Source: Conus ventricosus (Eukaryota > Mollusca > Gastropoda > Neogastropoda > Conidae). From it: a DNA stretch of 64,000 nucleotides. The translations under genes and the position numbers were made by a program. The stretch covers positions 49,105,656 through 49,169,655 of the forward strand of contig CM031611.1 in assembly GCA_018398815.1 (NCBI GenBank). Direction: 5' to 3'. Shown piece after piece: positions 1 to 63,188 of this stretch. Positions within the stretch are counted from its first letter, which is position 1. Every line of letters begins with the position of its first letter. Under the pieces are notes generated by a model, which was given only the letters and a program-made list of their open reading frames with translations, was not told where the DNA came from and made no database searches.

Positions 1-720
1 TAAAGCTTCACGAATCATGGCAAACTACACGCTTGTCAGTGGTAAGCCTTCAGAATTAAAATCAGCTAAACTTAAACTCGAAACTTCTCGTGTGGTGTTT
101 AAAGCCTTCAAGAATCATGCGAAACTACACGCTTGTCGTGGTAAATCCTTCAGAATCATGGCTAAAACTACACGCTTGTCGGTGGGTTAAATCCTTCAAG
201 AATCATGGCTAAATCTACACGTTTGTCGGCGGGTTAAAGCCTTCAAGAATCATGGCTAAAACTACACGTTTGTCAGTGGGTTAAAGTCTTCAACAATCAT
301 GGCTAAAACTACACGTTTGTCAGTGGGTTAAAGCCTTCAAGAATCATGGCTAAAACTACACGTTTGTCAGTGGGTTAAAGTCTTCAAGAATCACGCCGAA
401 AACTGCACGCTTGTCAGTGGGTTAAAGCCTTCAAGAATCATGGCTAAAACTACACGTTTGTCAGTGGGTTAAAGCCTTCAAGAATTACAGCTAAACTTAC
501 TCGCTTGTTGGTGGTTTAAAGCCTTCACTAATCATGGCCAAAAACTACACGCTTGTCGGTGAGTTAAAGCCTTCAAGAATCATGGCTAAAACTACACGTT
601 TGTCAGTGGGTTAAAGTCTTCAAGAATCATGGCTAAAACTACACGCTTGTCGGTGGGTTGAAGCCTTCAAGAGTCATGACTAAAACTACACGCATGTCGG
701 TGGGTTAGTCTTCGAGAATC
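1..720. repeat. 47-bp minisatellite, ~15 copies
   Basis: Tandem units around cttcaagaatcatggctaaa, then actacacgtttgtc and a gggttaaa joint. The left end is more diverged; the array continues beyond position 1. No open reading frame of interest. Confidence 0.9.
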
Positions 721-1095
721 ATGGCTACAAAGGCAACATTGTATACCTTTGATTGGTTTACTCTGTGAGGTCAAAATTTACTTTTTTTTAAATTGTATAT
801 AGGGAACTGTATTTCAGAATGACGATGCCGTGACGTCATGAAGATTAAGGCAATAACAGCATGATGATATAACGTAAGTGATGTAAAAGCAGTGATCATG
901 ATCAATCACACGATGAGGTTGATAAGGGCTGATAACATACTCACCTTTATTCCACCAGTCAATGTGTAATCTGCATAAGCGGTGTCTTGAATCATGAGGG
1001 GGGTTGTTTGTTTGTTTGTTTGTTTGTTTGATTCTTAACGGTGAATTGATGGTACACAGGTAAAAGGATTATGTCTGCCACCGTTTTTGTACTCC

Positions 1096-1159
<64 letters not shown>

Positions 1160-1200
1160 GTGGTCAAAATGTGTTCCACTCGCTCCAGACAAAACTACTG
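721..1200. other. Intronic sequence with (GTTT)n and (TG)n
   Basis: A short (gttt)n tract at 1005-1030 and a (GT)30 tract at 1098-1157. Nothing else recognised. Apparent ORFs on either strand here are products of the dinucleotide repeat. Confidence 0.6.
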
Positions 1201-2350
1201 GGTCGATCTTTGATGCCCGACGTTTTAGTTTACCGTTGAGGCCGTTACTAACGGCTGTGACGGCCTTAACGGTTTTTCTTCTTTATGGAATATCTCAGAA
1301 AGTACTTGGCCGATCTTTCTGAAAATTTGTAGGTATGTTCATTATGGGGCACGAATAATGCCCGATGTTTTAGTTTACTGTTATAACCGTTACTAGCGGC
1401 TGTGACGGCCTGTAACGGTTTTTCTTCTTTATGGAATATCTCAGAAAGTACTTGGCCAGTTTATAAGCGGTTTGGATGATCTTGTGACAAATCGGATCCT
1501 CTGTCCATATGTAAGTGATGTAATGCTGAAAATGGATTTAACAACCGTTAAAAACCGTTATTCTGCCGTTATTTCTTATATATAGGTGGATTTTAATGAA
1601 ATTTTGTATATAGAAAGGTTATCACACACAAATGGCACTTCTTTATAGTGTTCCAAAGTTTGACCTTTAAAAACTGTTATTCTTGACATATTGTCCAATT
1701 TGGATGAAATTTGATATGTACACTGGCTTTAGCCCAGTGAGGACTAAAATGCCGGTTTCAAAAGTGCATATCGGTTATATAACCGTTAAACCGTTATTTT
1801 GCCGTTATTTTTTATATATTGGGGGATTTTAATTAAATTTTTGTATATAGAAAGGTTATCACACACAAATGGCACTTCCATGCAGTGTTTCAAAATCTGA
1901 CCGTTAAAAACCGTTATTCTTGACATATTGTCCGATTTGGATGAAATTTGGTATGTACACAGGCTTTAGCCCAATGAGGACTAAAATACTGGTTTCAAAA
2001 GTGTATATCGGTTATATAACCGATAAACCGTTATTTTGCCGTTATTTTTTATATATTGGTGGATTTTAATGCAATTTTGTATATAGAAAGGTCATCACAC
2101 ACAAATGGCACTTCCATGCAGTGTTTCAAAATCTGACCGTTAAAAACCGTTATTCTTGACATATTGTCCGATTTGGATGAAATTTGGTATGTACACAGGC
2201 TTTAGCCCAGTGAGGACTAAAATACCAGTTTCAAAGGTGTACATCGATTAAATAACCGTTAAAACCGTTATTTTGCCTTTATTTTTTTTTTCTCACAAAG
2301 CACTTGGCCGATTTATAAGCGGTTTGGAAAACTGAGAGTACGTTTATATG
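1200..2350. repeat. ~236-bp tandem repeat rich in AACCGTTA motifs
   Basis: Equivalent points fall at 1660, 1897 and 2133, giving about three ~236-bp units. Each carries gttattcttgacatattg, gtatgtacacaggctttagc and several (a)accgtta motifs. A related shorter duplicate (ttttagttta...acggctgtgacggcc) occurs at ~1222 and ~1366. No coding potential seen. Confidence 0.8.
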
Positions 2351-2519
2351 CTTCGCATCTTGTTATTACTTTGTGTGTGTGCAAGATCTAGATCTAGCTT
2401 CATATAAAACATTTTGAGAGCCCCACTCCCATCCACCCCCTCACCCCTACCTCTTCCTCCTGATCTTCCTGACCTTTTCTTTCTCCTTACTTCTCTCCAT
2501 CATTCGTCTCTCCCTCCTC

Positions 2520-3060
2520 TTACCCTCTTATAATGTCGTCATTTTGATTATTAACTTCAGAAGTAGTGTTCAATGAAGTGTCGTCATTTTGATCATTAAT
2601 ATCAGAAGTAGTATTCGATGAAATGTCGTCATTTTGATCATTAGCATCAGAAGTAGTCTTCAATGAAATGGCGTCATTTTGATTATTGATATCAGAAGTA
2701 GTGTTCAGTGAAGTGTCGTCATTTTGATCATTAATATCAGAAGTAGTGTTCAATGAAGTATCGTCATTTTGATCATTAATATCAGAAGTAGTATTCAATG
2801 AAATGTCGTCATTTTGATCATTAATATCAGAAGCAGTGTTCAATGAAATGTCATTTTGTTGACTATTATCATCGGAAGTAGTATTCAACAAAATGTTGTC
2901 GTTTTGATCATTGATATCAAAAGTAGTATCCAATGAAATGTCGTCATTTTGATTATTAGTATCAGAAGTAGTGTTGAATGAAATGTCGTCATTTTGCTTA
3001 TTAATGTCAGAAACAGTATTCAATGAAACGTCGTCATTTTGATTATTGATACCAGATGTA
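2520..3060 (-). repeat. 45-bp minisatellite with open frame on minus strand
   Basis: About 12 units of 45 bp (core gtcgtcattttgatcatta). On the minus strand they read as a 15-residue repeat of the type NDDISLNTTSDINDQ with no stop over ~167 codons. The unit length is a multiple of three, so an open frame is expected by chance. No splice or initiation context supports a real exon, and it lies 60 bp before EML exon A on the other strand. I treat it as a minisatellite. Confidence 0.75.
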
Positions 3061-3123
3061 AATGTTCAGTAAAAATAAAAATAAAAATCAGAAAAAGCGA
3101 GTCATCAGCGAGTTGTGTTCCAG

Positions 3124-36503
<33,380 letters not shown>

Positions 36504-39500
36504 AGACTTTGCCGTGGGACTGTGCGTGTGGCTCCACGCTCTGATGGATGGACCTCAAACATCGCCTTGCAAACTCACTGGATCACTGAATATAGTCACA
36601 AAGACAGTTTGGGAAAAAAAAAAAATGAGAGAGAGAGAAGTATTATGGATGGGGTGAGTTATGTGGACAATATGCATTACAGATTGATTAGAACAGTTTG
36701 TTGAAGATGCTGTTTCAAGTCATTGCTTACCTGTAGTAAGGCAAGGGGAGATGGGGGAAAATGTTCTGTTGTGTCCTCCAGCTCTTTGTGTACGTTTTTA
36801 GCGGTGATCCGGGCACAAAATTACTATGTAGACCAATGCAGCAAAATGGCTATTTTGACGCCCGATGAGTTATTGCAGTAACGTCAGTATCCATTAAACT
36901 GGCATCACTGCTTGCGGACAGGTATGTATATGCTGCACTACATCTGCTGAAATATGTGTAAATGGTAGCAGAAAGTCGAGAAACAAAACCCGTACATATG
37001 TGCATAAGGTGAAATAAGGAGCACGGTCACGGAGGTTTGGAAAGGCATGGGGACTAGAGGTGTCGAACCAGATTCATGTCACTCTAATCCTCGATGGTAA
37101 AGCTGAGAATTATGGTTCTGGTCTCTGTGTGTGTTAATTACATTTCATCTTTGGGGGGTTTTTTCCCAATGTTTTTAGCACAATAAGGACACTTCACTGA
37201 CAAATTGAAGGTTTTTTGTTGTTGTTTTGTAAGAACTGACAAATAATTACAATTTTGTGTTTCCTTTATTTCATAAATAACATACCATGAACAGATGCTT
37301 GTATATTGACTTTAATAATGCAAACAAGTACTCATATTGATTTTTTTTTTTCACTTTCTAACTGCCATTCGTATGAGGATTATTTTCTGCTTGTATTAAG
37401 CTTAAGAGGATTGTGTTTCACTCAAGCGAATCTGTGATACTTCTGACGGTAATGCTGACAACACAGCCATGCCCCAAGTTTCTTTGCTGTCCGCATCCTC
37501 CTCTTGGTTCTCATACTCCATACTCCACTGTATTACGACAGTACTGCCGTCCATGTCTTCTCTTTATGCTCGTACTCCACTGTATTACGACAGTACTGCC
37601 GTCCATGTCTTCTCTTTATGCTCGTACTCTCGGCTGTAATATTTCTCCTTCTCCCAACTCCTAGCCACACAGACATCCATGCCTTCTCTTCGTTCTCCTT
37701 CTCACAACTGTGATGCTACCCACACAGCCGTCCATTATCTTGTCTTCATTCCCCATACTCCCAGATGTGAAACTGACAGTACAGCCATCCAAGCGATTTC
37801 TTCTTTCAGTTAATCCTGACTGTAATGCTGACAATAAAGCGGCCCACGTCTTCTCTTCACACTCTTACTTCCGACTGTAATGCTGACGATACTGCTTTCT
37901 CAGGTCTCCTTAGACTGGATTCAGATCATCTTCACTGCCCATCGTAATGTGTGCTGCTGTCCTGATACAGTGTGATGAGGGATTACAAGACCTCCACAGG
38001 TCTCCAATTCATTGTTTGTTGTGCAACGAGGGATTACAAGCTCTCCACAGGACCTCAAATCACTGGGGGGTTTGGGTTTTTTGTTGTTGCTCTCATTATG
38101 TTTTGTGACAGTGGTTCAAGACTAACACAGGACCTAGGATGGTAATCACCTCCTTTGGCTATATCAATAGCAGGTGATTCTACTGATTTCAACAGTTTCC
38201 GTGGTATTGAAAATCACACGCACACATACACGCACTGAGGGTTTTCCTATATGATCAGTTGCTGACAGTGAAATGTGTTCCACCTGAAATCTCTTAAAAG
38301 GCGGTTGTGCTTGAAAGATCACTTAATGTGTGAATGTGAAAGCAAAATGGTCAAAATCTTGGGTGTAGGAACGGTCTTTATTAACATATCCATTGTGGAG
38401 AGAGCCTTCACTGTATCCAATCCATGAATTTATATCAGCGGGCGAGATGCATCGTTTTATTGGAAAAATCACCGAGACAAACTTTGCACAGTACATGGAA
38501 CTTGCTCATTGTATTATCATGATGTATGGATACTTTGTCCAGTGCACCGTTCCAAACGGCTAAATTGTAGCCTCCTTTTAAGAGGTCCCGCTCCCTTACT
38601 GCAGGTTGTTTTTTTGTGTGTTTTTTATTTTGGGGGGGGGGGGGGGGGGGGGGGGGGTGTGCATGTTTCTGCTCAATTTGGGACAGGCATCGAGCATGGT
38701 TGATTTGACCCCATCCAGTTAAACTTGCTCGGGTTTAGCAACACAGATGGTCAAATTGAAATGTTTCAATCCATTAGAGGCACAGCAGTGATAGCAACAC
38801 TAAGGAAGTGAAGGAACATTCTGTGATCTGTCCACTTTGATGATCTTAATTCATGCACACAGACTGTTGCTGCCATATACTTTTCAAATCATACAGTGCA
38901 GAAAATGTTCTACCTCCATTCCCTTTGGGTCACTCAAGCATGTAAGTTGTCTGAAAATACCTGGACACTTAAGACTTCTGCGGTAGCCATGCCATAGGTG
39001 TGGAAAGGTTGTCACAAATGGTTCAAGACAACTAGAAAGAAAATTTAGAAAATCTTGTTGGAAAGTGAAGCATGGTTGCTTTGATGATTTACGAATATAA
39101 AAGTCTACCTATAGGATGAGTACTCATGGGTCCAGAGCAATGGTGCTTTGGTGATCTTGGGGGGGGGGGGGGGGGGATCTTTTTCATCATTTGTCTTTTG
39201 ATCTTCGTTTTTGAAACCAACTCATTCAGTTATATTTTTCATATGGATGGTTTTATAGGTGCAGAAGGAACTATTGCCCAGCACAATAAACACATGTAAT
39301 ATTGTTGATGTATACTGTAAGGTGTGTATTCCACAAGATTGACCAAGGACCAAGGGCAGAAGCATGGGGTGTGCATGTACTGTGTGCATTTTTACCCCAT
39401 GGGGCACTGCATTCGCCTGCATCCAAGTTCACACTCCACAGTTTTGGAGAAGGAACAAAGATGGCCCATGAAGGGTTTTTTCCACCCATCCCCTTCTCCT

Positions 39501-39560
39501 CCCCCTCCCACCTCCCCAACCCACTACACCCAATAAAAATGAGATGAAGCGAGCAATTTG
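36504..39560. other. EML 3' flank / intergenic
   Basis: Probably includes the EML 3' UTR. An AATAAA occurs at 37833-37838 but within a repeat, so it is weak. Diverged ~50-65-bp tandem repeats at 37420-37900 (cgacagtactgccgtccatg) and a ~65-bp duplication at 37975-38065 (gggattacaag). Poly-G 38632-38657 and 39160-39177. Confidence 0.5.
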
Positions 39561-39629
39561 TTGACTGCAGGCTGATCCGCTGCTGTGTGAAACTGAAAAC
39601 TACTTCAGTGTGTTATGGAACACCCGAGT

Positions 39630-40140
39630 GCTCTGTTGACATGCTACCCAGAGGTGCTCAACCAAGCAGGCCTGCTGAGCAGCCATGCCATCCTGATGCC
39701 GTCTCAGCTTCGATGGGCAGGTCATGACTGTAGCTTGCATGCCAGACCACCGGCTACCCAAGAGACTCTTCTATGGTGAGCTGCAACAAGGAAAGCGTTC
39801 CCATGGATGTCAGAAGAAACACTTCAAAGACACTCTCAAAACATCCTTGAAAGCGATTAACATCAACCCTGACACATTGGAACAAACTGTTATGGATCGA
39901 GCTAGATGGCGCTACTCTATCCACAAAGGTGCCAGTTTATGTGAAGAAAGGAGGACAGCTGCAGCGCAACAAAAGAGACAGCAAGGAAAGCCCGCACCAG
40001 CAATCAAGAGCAGGTCTCCCACATTGCCTGTCCAAACTGTCACCACACATTCCGTGCATACATCGGCTTGATCAGCCACCTGCATATCAACAAATCGCCG
40101 CCCCCCCCCCCCCCCCCGCCCATCTACTTGATGACTGAAG
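39630..40140 (+). pseudogene. LINE (non-LTR retrotransposon) 3' ORF fragment
   Basis: Pieces in three frames: EVLNQAGLLSSHAILMPSQL-RWAGH, then PDHRLPKRLFYGELQQGKRS, TLKTSLKAININPDT, MDRARWRYSIHKGASL, and finally a C2H2-like CPNCHHTFRAYIGLISHLH. The LRWAGH...RLPK..LYGEL...GKR block followed by a terminal zinc finger is common at the C-terminus of LINE polyproteins in marine invertebrates. Two or more frameshifts and no reverse transcriptase core: a 5'-truncated dead copy. Ends in poly-C (40101-40117). Confidence 0.7.
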
Positions 40141-41269
40141 TGGTCCTCGTCAATTCAGCGGACGAACCTCACAGCTGGGAACATTCAACATCTGCATCGT
40201 TGTGGTAGGCCTGGAATAACGTCGGGTTCACAGGACAGATTCACTGGGTCTAGTCAGCTGAAGGATCGGTTCAAAACTGCTCATAGAGAGTCGACGCTCA
40301 GTCACCGAGGAAGGAGAATTGGCAACTTGAAGACAGTCTCCCACTTGCCTGGTTCATTTCATTCTCAGTCAGGCGTAAGGCCTGGTTCATTTCATTCTCA
40401 GTCAGGCGTAACATGGTGACGTGAGACCTTGTCAACTTTTGAGCATTTTCAGTTAAATTGAATTTTGGAGAATGTAGGTGAGCACTGCTTCCCGAAAGAT
40501 TGAAAATATGCATGGGCAATATGCATTCCCCAATCAAACAAAAGATGTGGAGTTATGAATCTGCTGATGTTTGCCGTTGTTCAGGTGGTCATTCATGTTG
40601 GCGGAAAATGTATTTCTGTAAATATCAGCAATATCATGTGTACAATTTTTCTTTTTTTCATGTCCAGCAACATGCAGCTCTTCATTTTTGTTAACATAAT
40701 TATAGTTAAATAGAGCAAGAAAATGAATTGAAACCAGCCGAAAGAAAGTATCATACATAATGGAAGAAATCTTGCATCATTCATATTGTGAATGTGGACA
40801 CCTCGATTGTGTATATCTCAAAATTTCGAAAGAGAAGGGGTTAGTTACCGCCAAGGACACAGACAAACATAGCACAGGACAAGACCCGTTACTGCCAAGG
40901 ACTGTGTATACCTGTTATGAATAGAACACTTGTGTATTTATCTGTATGTATGAAATGAAGAAAGCAATGATTACATTAATTCTGACACTGTGAAATATTG
41001 CTGCATTGTAATTTACTGGTGCTCAACTCAGCATCGTATATCATTAAATAGCTGTGTTTGATTATACAGTGGCATATGATCACAGTAATCGTGCAACAAA
41101 AGTTGCTTCTATTATTCAAGAAGTGTTCATTTGATAGTGGTTGGTTTGTATACCTACTGTTTTTATATTCATGTCTAGGGAAGTAGGTTTGTTTTTTTTG
41201 TTGTAGGTTTTTTTTGTTGTTTTGTTTTTTGCTGTCCCATCTTCTACACCACGTAAGTGGCAGTGCACT
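40141..41269. other. Intergenic
   Basis: A 32-bp direct duplication at 40348-40410 (gcctggttcatttcattctc twice). Otherwise nothing recognised. Confidence 0.5.
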
Positions 41270-41715
41270 CACGCCGCTCATTCCGAACCCCCATCCACAG
41301 CCTGGCCCAGCCTGCCACAGCTGTAGCAAGCAATCCACACAGAGCAGTCAGTGTCAAGTCGTCAAGAGGCAGCGCACTGGAGGAGACGCTGCACTGCCAC
41401 CACGTCACTTTGGTGGTGTTCAGTGGTGCCTGTTCTGATCCAACACATGCAGAACACCACCTACTAGGGCCCCTAATGACAATTATGGCTTAGTCACGGA
41501 TCTGGCGTGAGTGAGCTCCCCCACCAGAGGGCACCACCATGGCCATTTAACGACAGCTTCCATGAATTCACGAATATCGGTGACCCTGACAGAATCAAAC
41601 CAAGGCCACAGACGTGGAGAAGACGTCAAAACTGAGGTCATCGTGAGAGCAGGGCATGAAGAGCCACAGAATTTGAGACTTTTCATTTTGATGAGGATGA
41701 TGAAGATGATGCTAT
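41270..41715 (+). repeat. Dispersed repeat, copy 1
   Basis: Shares, in reverse orientation, landmarks with 63590-63960: agagcagggcatgaa, gtgaccctgacagaatcaaa, gcagtggtgcc and tttgatgaggatgatg. Probably an unclassified non-autonomous element; ends not defined. Confidence 0.55.
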
Positions 41716-43566
41716 GGATATCCATTCCGGTCGGAGACTGCTTGACGGAAGGTAGGTTTTTGTTTCGTTTTTGAAAGCAGACACAAAACCTTGTGTTTTT
41801 TTATGTTCCACAAGGGTGATCCATTTCATTCCCCCTAGATTTGACAGGGCTGCTTACTGGTTTTGCAACTGTGAAACGGGTGCGAGTTGGAGAGAAAAAG
41901 TCATATTTGTTGCACATTGGAACTTATAGTGAACCAGCATGCTGCATCATTACCTTTTTTTCTGTGGTAAGACCAGGAAATGAAAATAATGGACAAAGGA
42001 GAAGAGCATCTGTGCATTAGGCCAAAAATGCAATTAGCTTTTTTTTCCACACATTTTTTTCTTGGATGCTTTTTAAGTAACATATAGTATCATCCCTCCT
42101 CCCCCTCCAATACAGCATTGAATTTTGAAACTAGAGATTCCAAAGTTCAAACAACTACAGACATTGAGCTCGCAAAATTTAGTTTTGAACCAAGTGATTT
42201 CAGCCTTCAGTTGACGGATCCGGGATGTCATTGACCAAGCAAAATTTGATTTTGAACCTGGAGATTTCAACATTCTGTTGGCTACAAACGCTATCTTGGA
42301 AAACTTAATTTTGAGCCTAGAGATTTCGCACTTGTTCCACGAGTCTTTTTCAACGCCATTTTGGTGAAACACGGATGACACCGAACCTACTTTGAGCACG
42401 CGCTAGGAAGCACCAGCCAATCGGCAGCTTATTGTTGATTCCATCTCCGATTGGATGTTTTTGCTAGAGGGCCCATCTCTCTAGTGAATTTGGGTGGATT
42501 CTTTTCCTTCACTACTCCGTGATTTTCGATTTCTCGGAACAGTCCAGCCCCGATATGGCCTTTTGCGGTTAACTTGGCTATAAGCAATGTTACCTTACCT
42601 TGGAACAGTCCACACAAAATCATATTTGTGGAACACGGCAGCCGATTTCCTGGGTTTTTTTTTAGACAAATACGGACCACCCATGATGATAGGCATCTCT
42701 GCAAACATGTCAAAACTAATACTTGACAAACATTTAAAAAAAAAATTTTAAAAATTAAAGAGCATCACTCCCCCAGAAGGGTTTCTCCTGCTGACAGCTC
42801 TCTGTATTGTTTTGTGCTGTTTGATGTCTGAAGAAGACATCCTTCATATTGTCCGTTAAATATGTCTTACTTTGAATGGTTCTGTGCGTATTTGTATTTT
42901 GTTTTCAGTAATGTGCAGTGGTTTCAATCCAGTTTCAGTCTCTTGTCTTCGGAGGTGCATGAGTGTTTATGTGCACAAGATGTGGGTAAGGAGGGGGGTG
43001 GCAAGGGAGAGGGAAAGAAGGGGGATGAGGGGGCACAGGCTGAGGTATGGGAGGGGGAGGGGGGGAAGGAGGCAATTGTTTCAAAATAACGTCAATAAAA
43101 TTTCTCAACCTGCAAAGACTGCGTTTTTATCACTGTAGAGAAAATTAAATGGGATGTTGTGCTCGCTGTATGGCAATGGTCGCTATAGCAACACTTCAGC
43201 AAGACAAACACATGAATCAGGACAGATGAAGATACTACAAGATTTGACTTTGGGGGGGGGGGGGGGGGGGGGGTGTATTAGGGAGGGGAACTCTTTTGTA
43301 CATTACCCAAGGTCAGGAACGATTTTGCCCAGATCACCTCTGCCATTTGTAAGCTAGTTCCCTCAACATTGCCAGTTTGCCACAGGACACCGATATAAAG
43401 AGCACACATGGAGGCAGGCCCTCACAAAAGAAAATGTTTCTCAGTTTTATTCCTCAGGGGTAAATATGATTAAGCACACAAAAGAGAACCATTATTCTTG
43501 TACGTACCTTTTCACAAAAGAGCATTATAAAATATAATAGACTGAAAGAGCATATTTGCTTGCAGT
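41716..43566. other. Intergenic
   Basis: Diverged ~75-bp repeats at 42120-42330 (gaacctagagatttca core), purine-rich tract 42985-43075, poly-G 43252-43273. No gene recognised. Confidence 0.5.
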
Positions 43567-43571
43567 TCTGA

Positions 43572-44958
43572 CAGGGTTCCCAGGGACTTCAGCTTATGCC
43601 AAGTAAGGACCTTGTAAGGACCTATAAGGACCATTTTCTAAATTAGTAAGGACCTCTACATTAACATTAGCAGCATATATATTACAAAACGTACTTGTAT
43701 ATCTCTTCCTGGAAATGCACCAAACACAGCGTACACCCAATATAACTTGGCTGCTGTACTGCAGAATCAAATCACACTGAAAACTGTTTGTTCCCTTGTT
43801 CAGTCTTCAGTAAGAACAATGTCTTGAGTCTCTTGTCTTCCACTTCAATCCACTCTTTTCACACCTAAAACTAAAACCAGCTGATACTTTAACCTGACAG
43901 TCATAGCCGACACTTAAACTTGAATGTCAATCTTTCACAACAGAAGAGATAAGTTTTTAAAAAAATGACAGAATGAAAAACAAAACTGTTATTAGTGGTC
44001 ATAGGCACTTTCAGATCCTGAATATATGTCGGAGAGAAAAAAAAGAGCACACACACACACACATACTGGCCTTAATCAGCATTTTTTCCATTCTTTTTCG
44101 ACCCTTGTGATGTCCTGTTGAACTCTCTCTGCTTCATTTTTTTCTGTCCTTAGCTAACAAACGCAGAGTGTTGGATCGTTCAATCAGACTGAAACTTCTC
44201 TGCTCCTGAGACTGGAAGCTTAGACGGTCAACCTCTTCAAGTAGATGACGTGCCTCATCACTGATGCATTTACGTTTCTTCCTCAGGTTGACCAGTTCTT
44301 CTCCTAACCTCTTTCTCTTCTCTTTTTCCACAGCTGCCTCCTCGGAGGCTCCTCTTGCCTCTGTTCAGCAAGGTATCTGTCATATCTTCCTAGGCTCCTG
44401 ATGCTGAGACAAGGAGTTTTTTTGTCAATGACAACTCCCTCCACACCTCCCATATGAATATGGTCTAGCACAACCCTACGTGCCATCGATGCCAAATGCA
44501 GTGATCTTTCGCACACAGAACATCGAGCATAATGTTTGTTTTGGGGATCCTTCAGCAACCAGTCCTTGTACTGCTTTTTTTTTTACCCAACGATCCTGAA
44601 ATGCACTTTCCTGGCATTTCGATTGCCTTGAGCAAAGACTGGAAAATGATGGATGTAAGTATCGAGTCTTCAAGCGAAACGAGACAATGCAAAACTAGGA
44701 CGAGACCTTGAGAAAAACCAAAACTTTCAAGCTGAAAGTTGTCTGCTAGGCTAGGGCCGTTTGTCAGAACCCATTGGCGAGCAGATTTCAGAGTAAGTAC
44801 CGCTTGCTTCCGAGATTTTCCAACCAGCATTTCGCCATTGACGATTTCTTTGGCTGTCATAAGGACTTGTAAGGACCTTGATGCTAATATAAGCACTTGT
44901 AAGGCCTTACTTGAGGCGTTTCAAAATGTAAGGACCTGTAAGGACCCTGGGAACCCTG
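43572..44958. mobile_element. DNA transposon, 1387 bp, 14-bp TIRs, 5-bp target duplication
   Basis: Left end CAGGGTTCCCAGGG and right end ccctgggaaccctg are perfect inverted repeats. Both are flanked by TCTGA (43567-43571 and 44959-44963), an apparent 5-bp target-site duplication. Subterminal direct repeats of (t)aaggacc(t) occur at both ends (43604-43655; 44871-44945). It carries a broken minus-strand ORF (44134-44700). CAGGG ends recall hAT elements, but those make 8-bp duplications, so the superfamily is open. Confidence 0.75.
44134..44700 (-). pseudogene. Broken zinc-finger / coiled-coil ORF inside the TIR element
   Basis: Minus strand: FQDRWVK, then after a 10-A tract in another frame YKDWLLKDPQNKHYARCSVC-ERSLHLASMARRVVLDHIHM, then after a second shift near 44345 EKEKRKRLGEELVNLRKKRK-CISDEARHLLEEVDRL and SLIERSNTLRLLAKDRKK. 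A CxxC...HxH motif like a BED finger precedes a coiled coil. Similar proteins recur in invertebrate genomes as far as I remember. It could be the element's own DNA-binding protein. Two frameshifts make it non-functional. Confidence 0.55.
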
Positions 44959-45030
44959 TCTGAGAATCGGCACTTGATCACGTGAAACATCACACTACCA
45001 CCTCCACATGCGTCAGTTCTTTAACACTAC

Positions 45031-45036
45031 TTTATT
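45031..45036 (-). promoter_or_regulatory. Candidate enolase poly(A) signal AATAAA
   Basis: The plus-strand tttatt reads AATAAA on the coding strand about 1.05 kb after the stop codon. It is the first canonical hexamer I noticed downstream, giving a plausible ~1.07 kb 3' UTR (46085 to ~45015) that ends ~50 bp before the 43572-44958 transposon. Not proven without transcript data. Confidence 0.4.
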
Positions 45037-46085
45037 AGTCCACAAGCACAAATAAATGTTTCCCTTACAGCTTATGCAGATGCGCATGAAATCCGAGAAT
45101 CATGAAAGCTGTCGCATGAAAATGATAAGCATATGCATCAATTCCGCACTGACCAAGATAACCGGTTCATATTACTTCAGAAATATTTCAGTTATACATG
45201 GAATCAGGTTGTTCATATATAACCAGAACATTCTTTTCTGAATTTAAAAAAAAACAAACAAATGACACAAACAACTCTGGAACCTTGTATACTGCATTTC
45301 AGAGGATTTTAATGTACCAATATAAAAAAAGTTCAGGGACTGCTCTGGTGCTTGATACTGGGATTATATGTGACAAAGCAAAAGAATGTGGTCGATTATT
45401 TACAGTACAACTAAATTTTCTGCTACATACTAATAAAATTAAAAAAAGCGTCTTTCAAAAATACTATCTAATCAGTTACAGAGGGAGATAGAGACTTGGA
45501 GAATGGGAAATACACTAACAATTTACAGATCATGGGGAAAAGATGACGATCTAATCAACAAGTAACGAGTGTGTTACCCCCACAAACATCATGAATGCGA
45601 AATCTAAACTCAAATCGGTGTCTGTTTGGGTTAATTAAACAGCTAACTGTTCAGTCCCAATTGGAATCCACCTGATAAAACCTACCGTCACATGACAGAC
45701 ATCACACATGTAGAAATGCATGCCAAAGAGATGAAGAGTTTTCCAAACAGTTAGAAAACAAAAGCTGGAATGGGAGGGTAAGGGTGGAGGTTCCTCATTA
45801 AAAAGGCTACATTCAGAAGAGTATAGTGGCGTGTCAAGTCTTTTGCCAAAATCTCTCTCGACTATGCCAGCTGCAAGGCAGCACTGGACCCAGCACACGA
45901 CAGAGGAACTGCCGTTTTGCTTGTTGTCCAGAATCTAGCAAAGAAAATAAAACGAAGCAAGTTTTTCACCAGAATGATCTTGACAATCATTCCTGACACA
46001 AAAGCAACTAAAAAAAACAGTCTGAAATGGAGGATAGGAAAGGTGGGGAGCACAACAAAAAAAAAGGCTGCATCACTTGACCACT

Positions 46086-62991
<16,906 letters not shown>

Positions 62992-63001
62992 CTGAAATAT
63001 A

Positions 63002-63002
<1 letters not shown>

Positions 63003-63073
<71 letters not shown>

Positions 63074-63134
63074 TTTTAGCCTGACAAAGCCAGCAACATG
63101 CGATGACTTGGTAAAGTCTGCGTTGTTTTGCAAG

Positions 63135-63188
<54 letters not shown>

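Noticed and set aside
42815..42850. Hammerhead-like motif (tgtctgaagaagacatcc)
   Set aside because: It has CTGAAGA but only a simple hairpin; no GAAA and no stem III follow.
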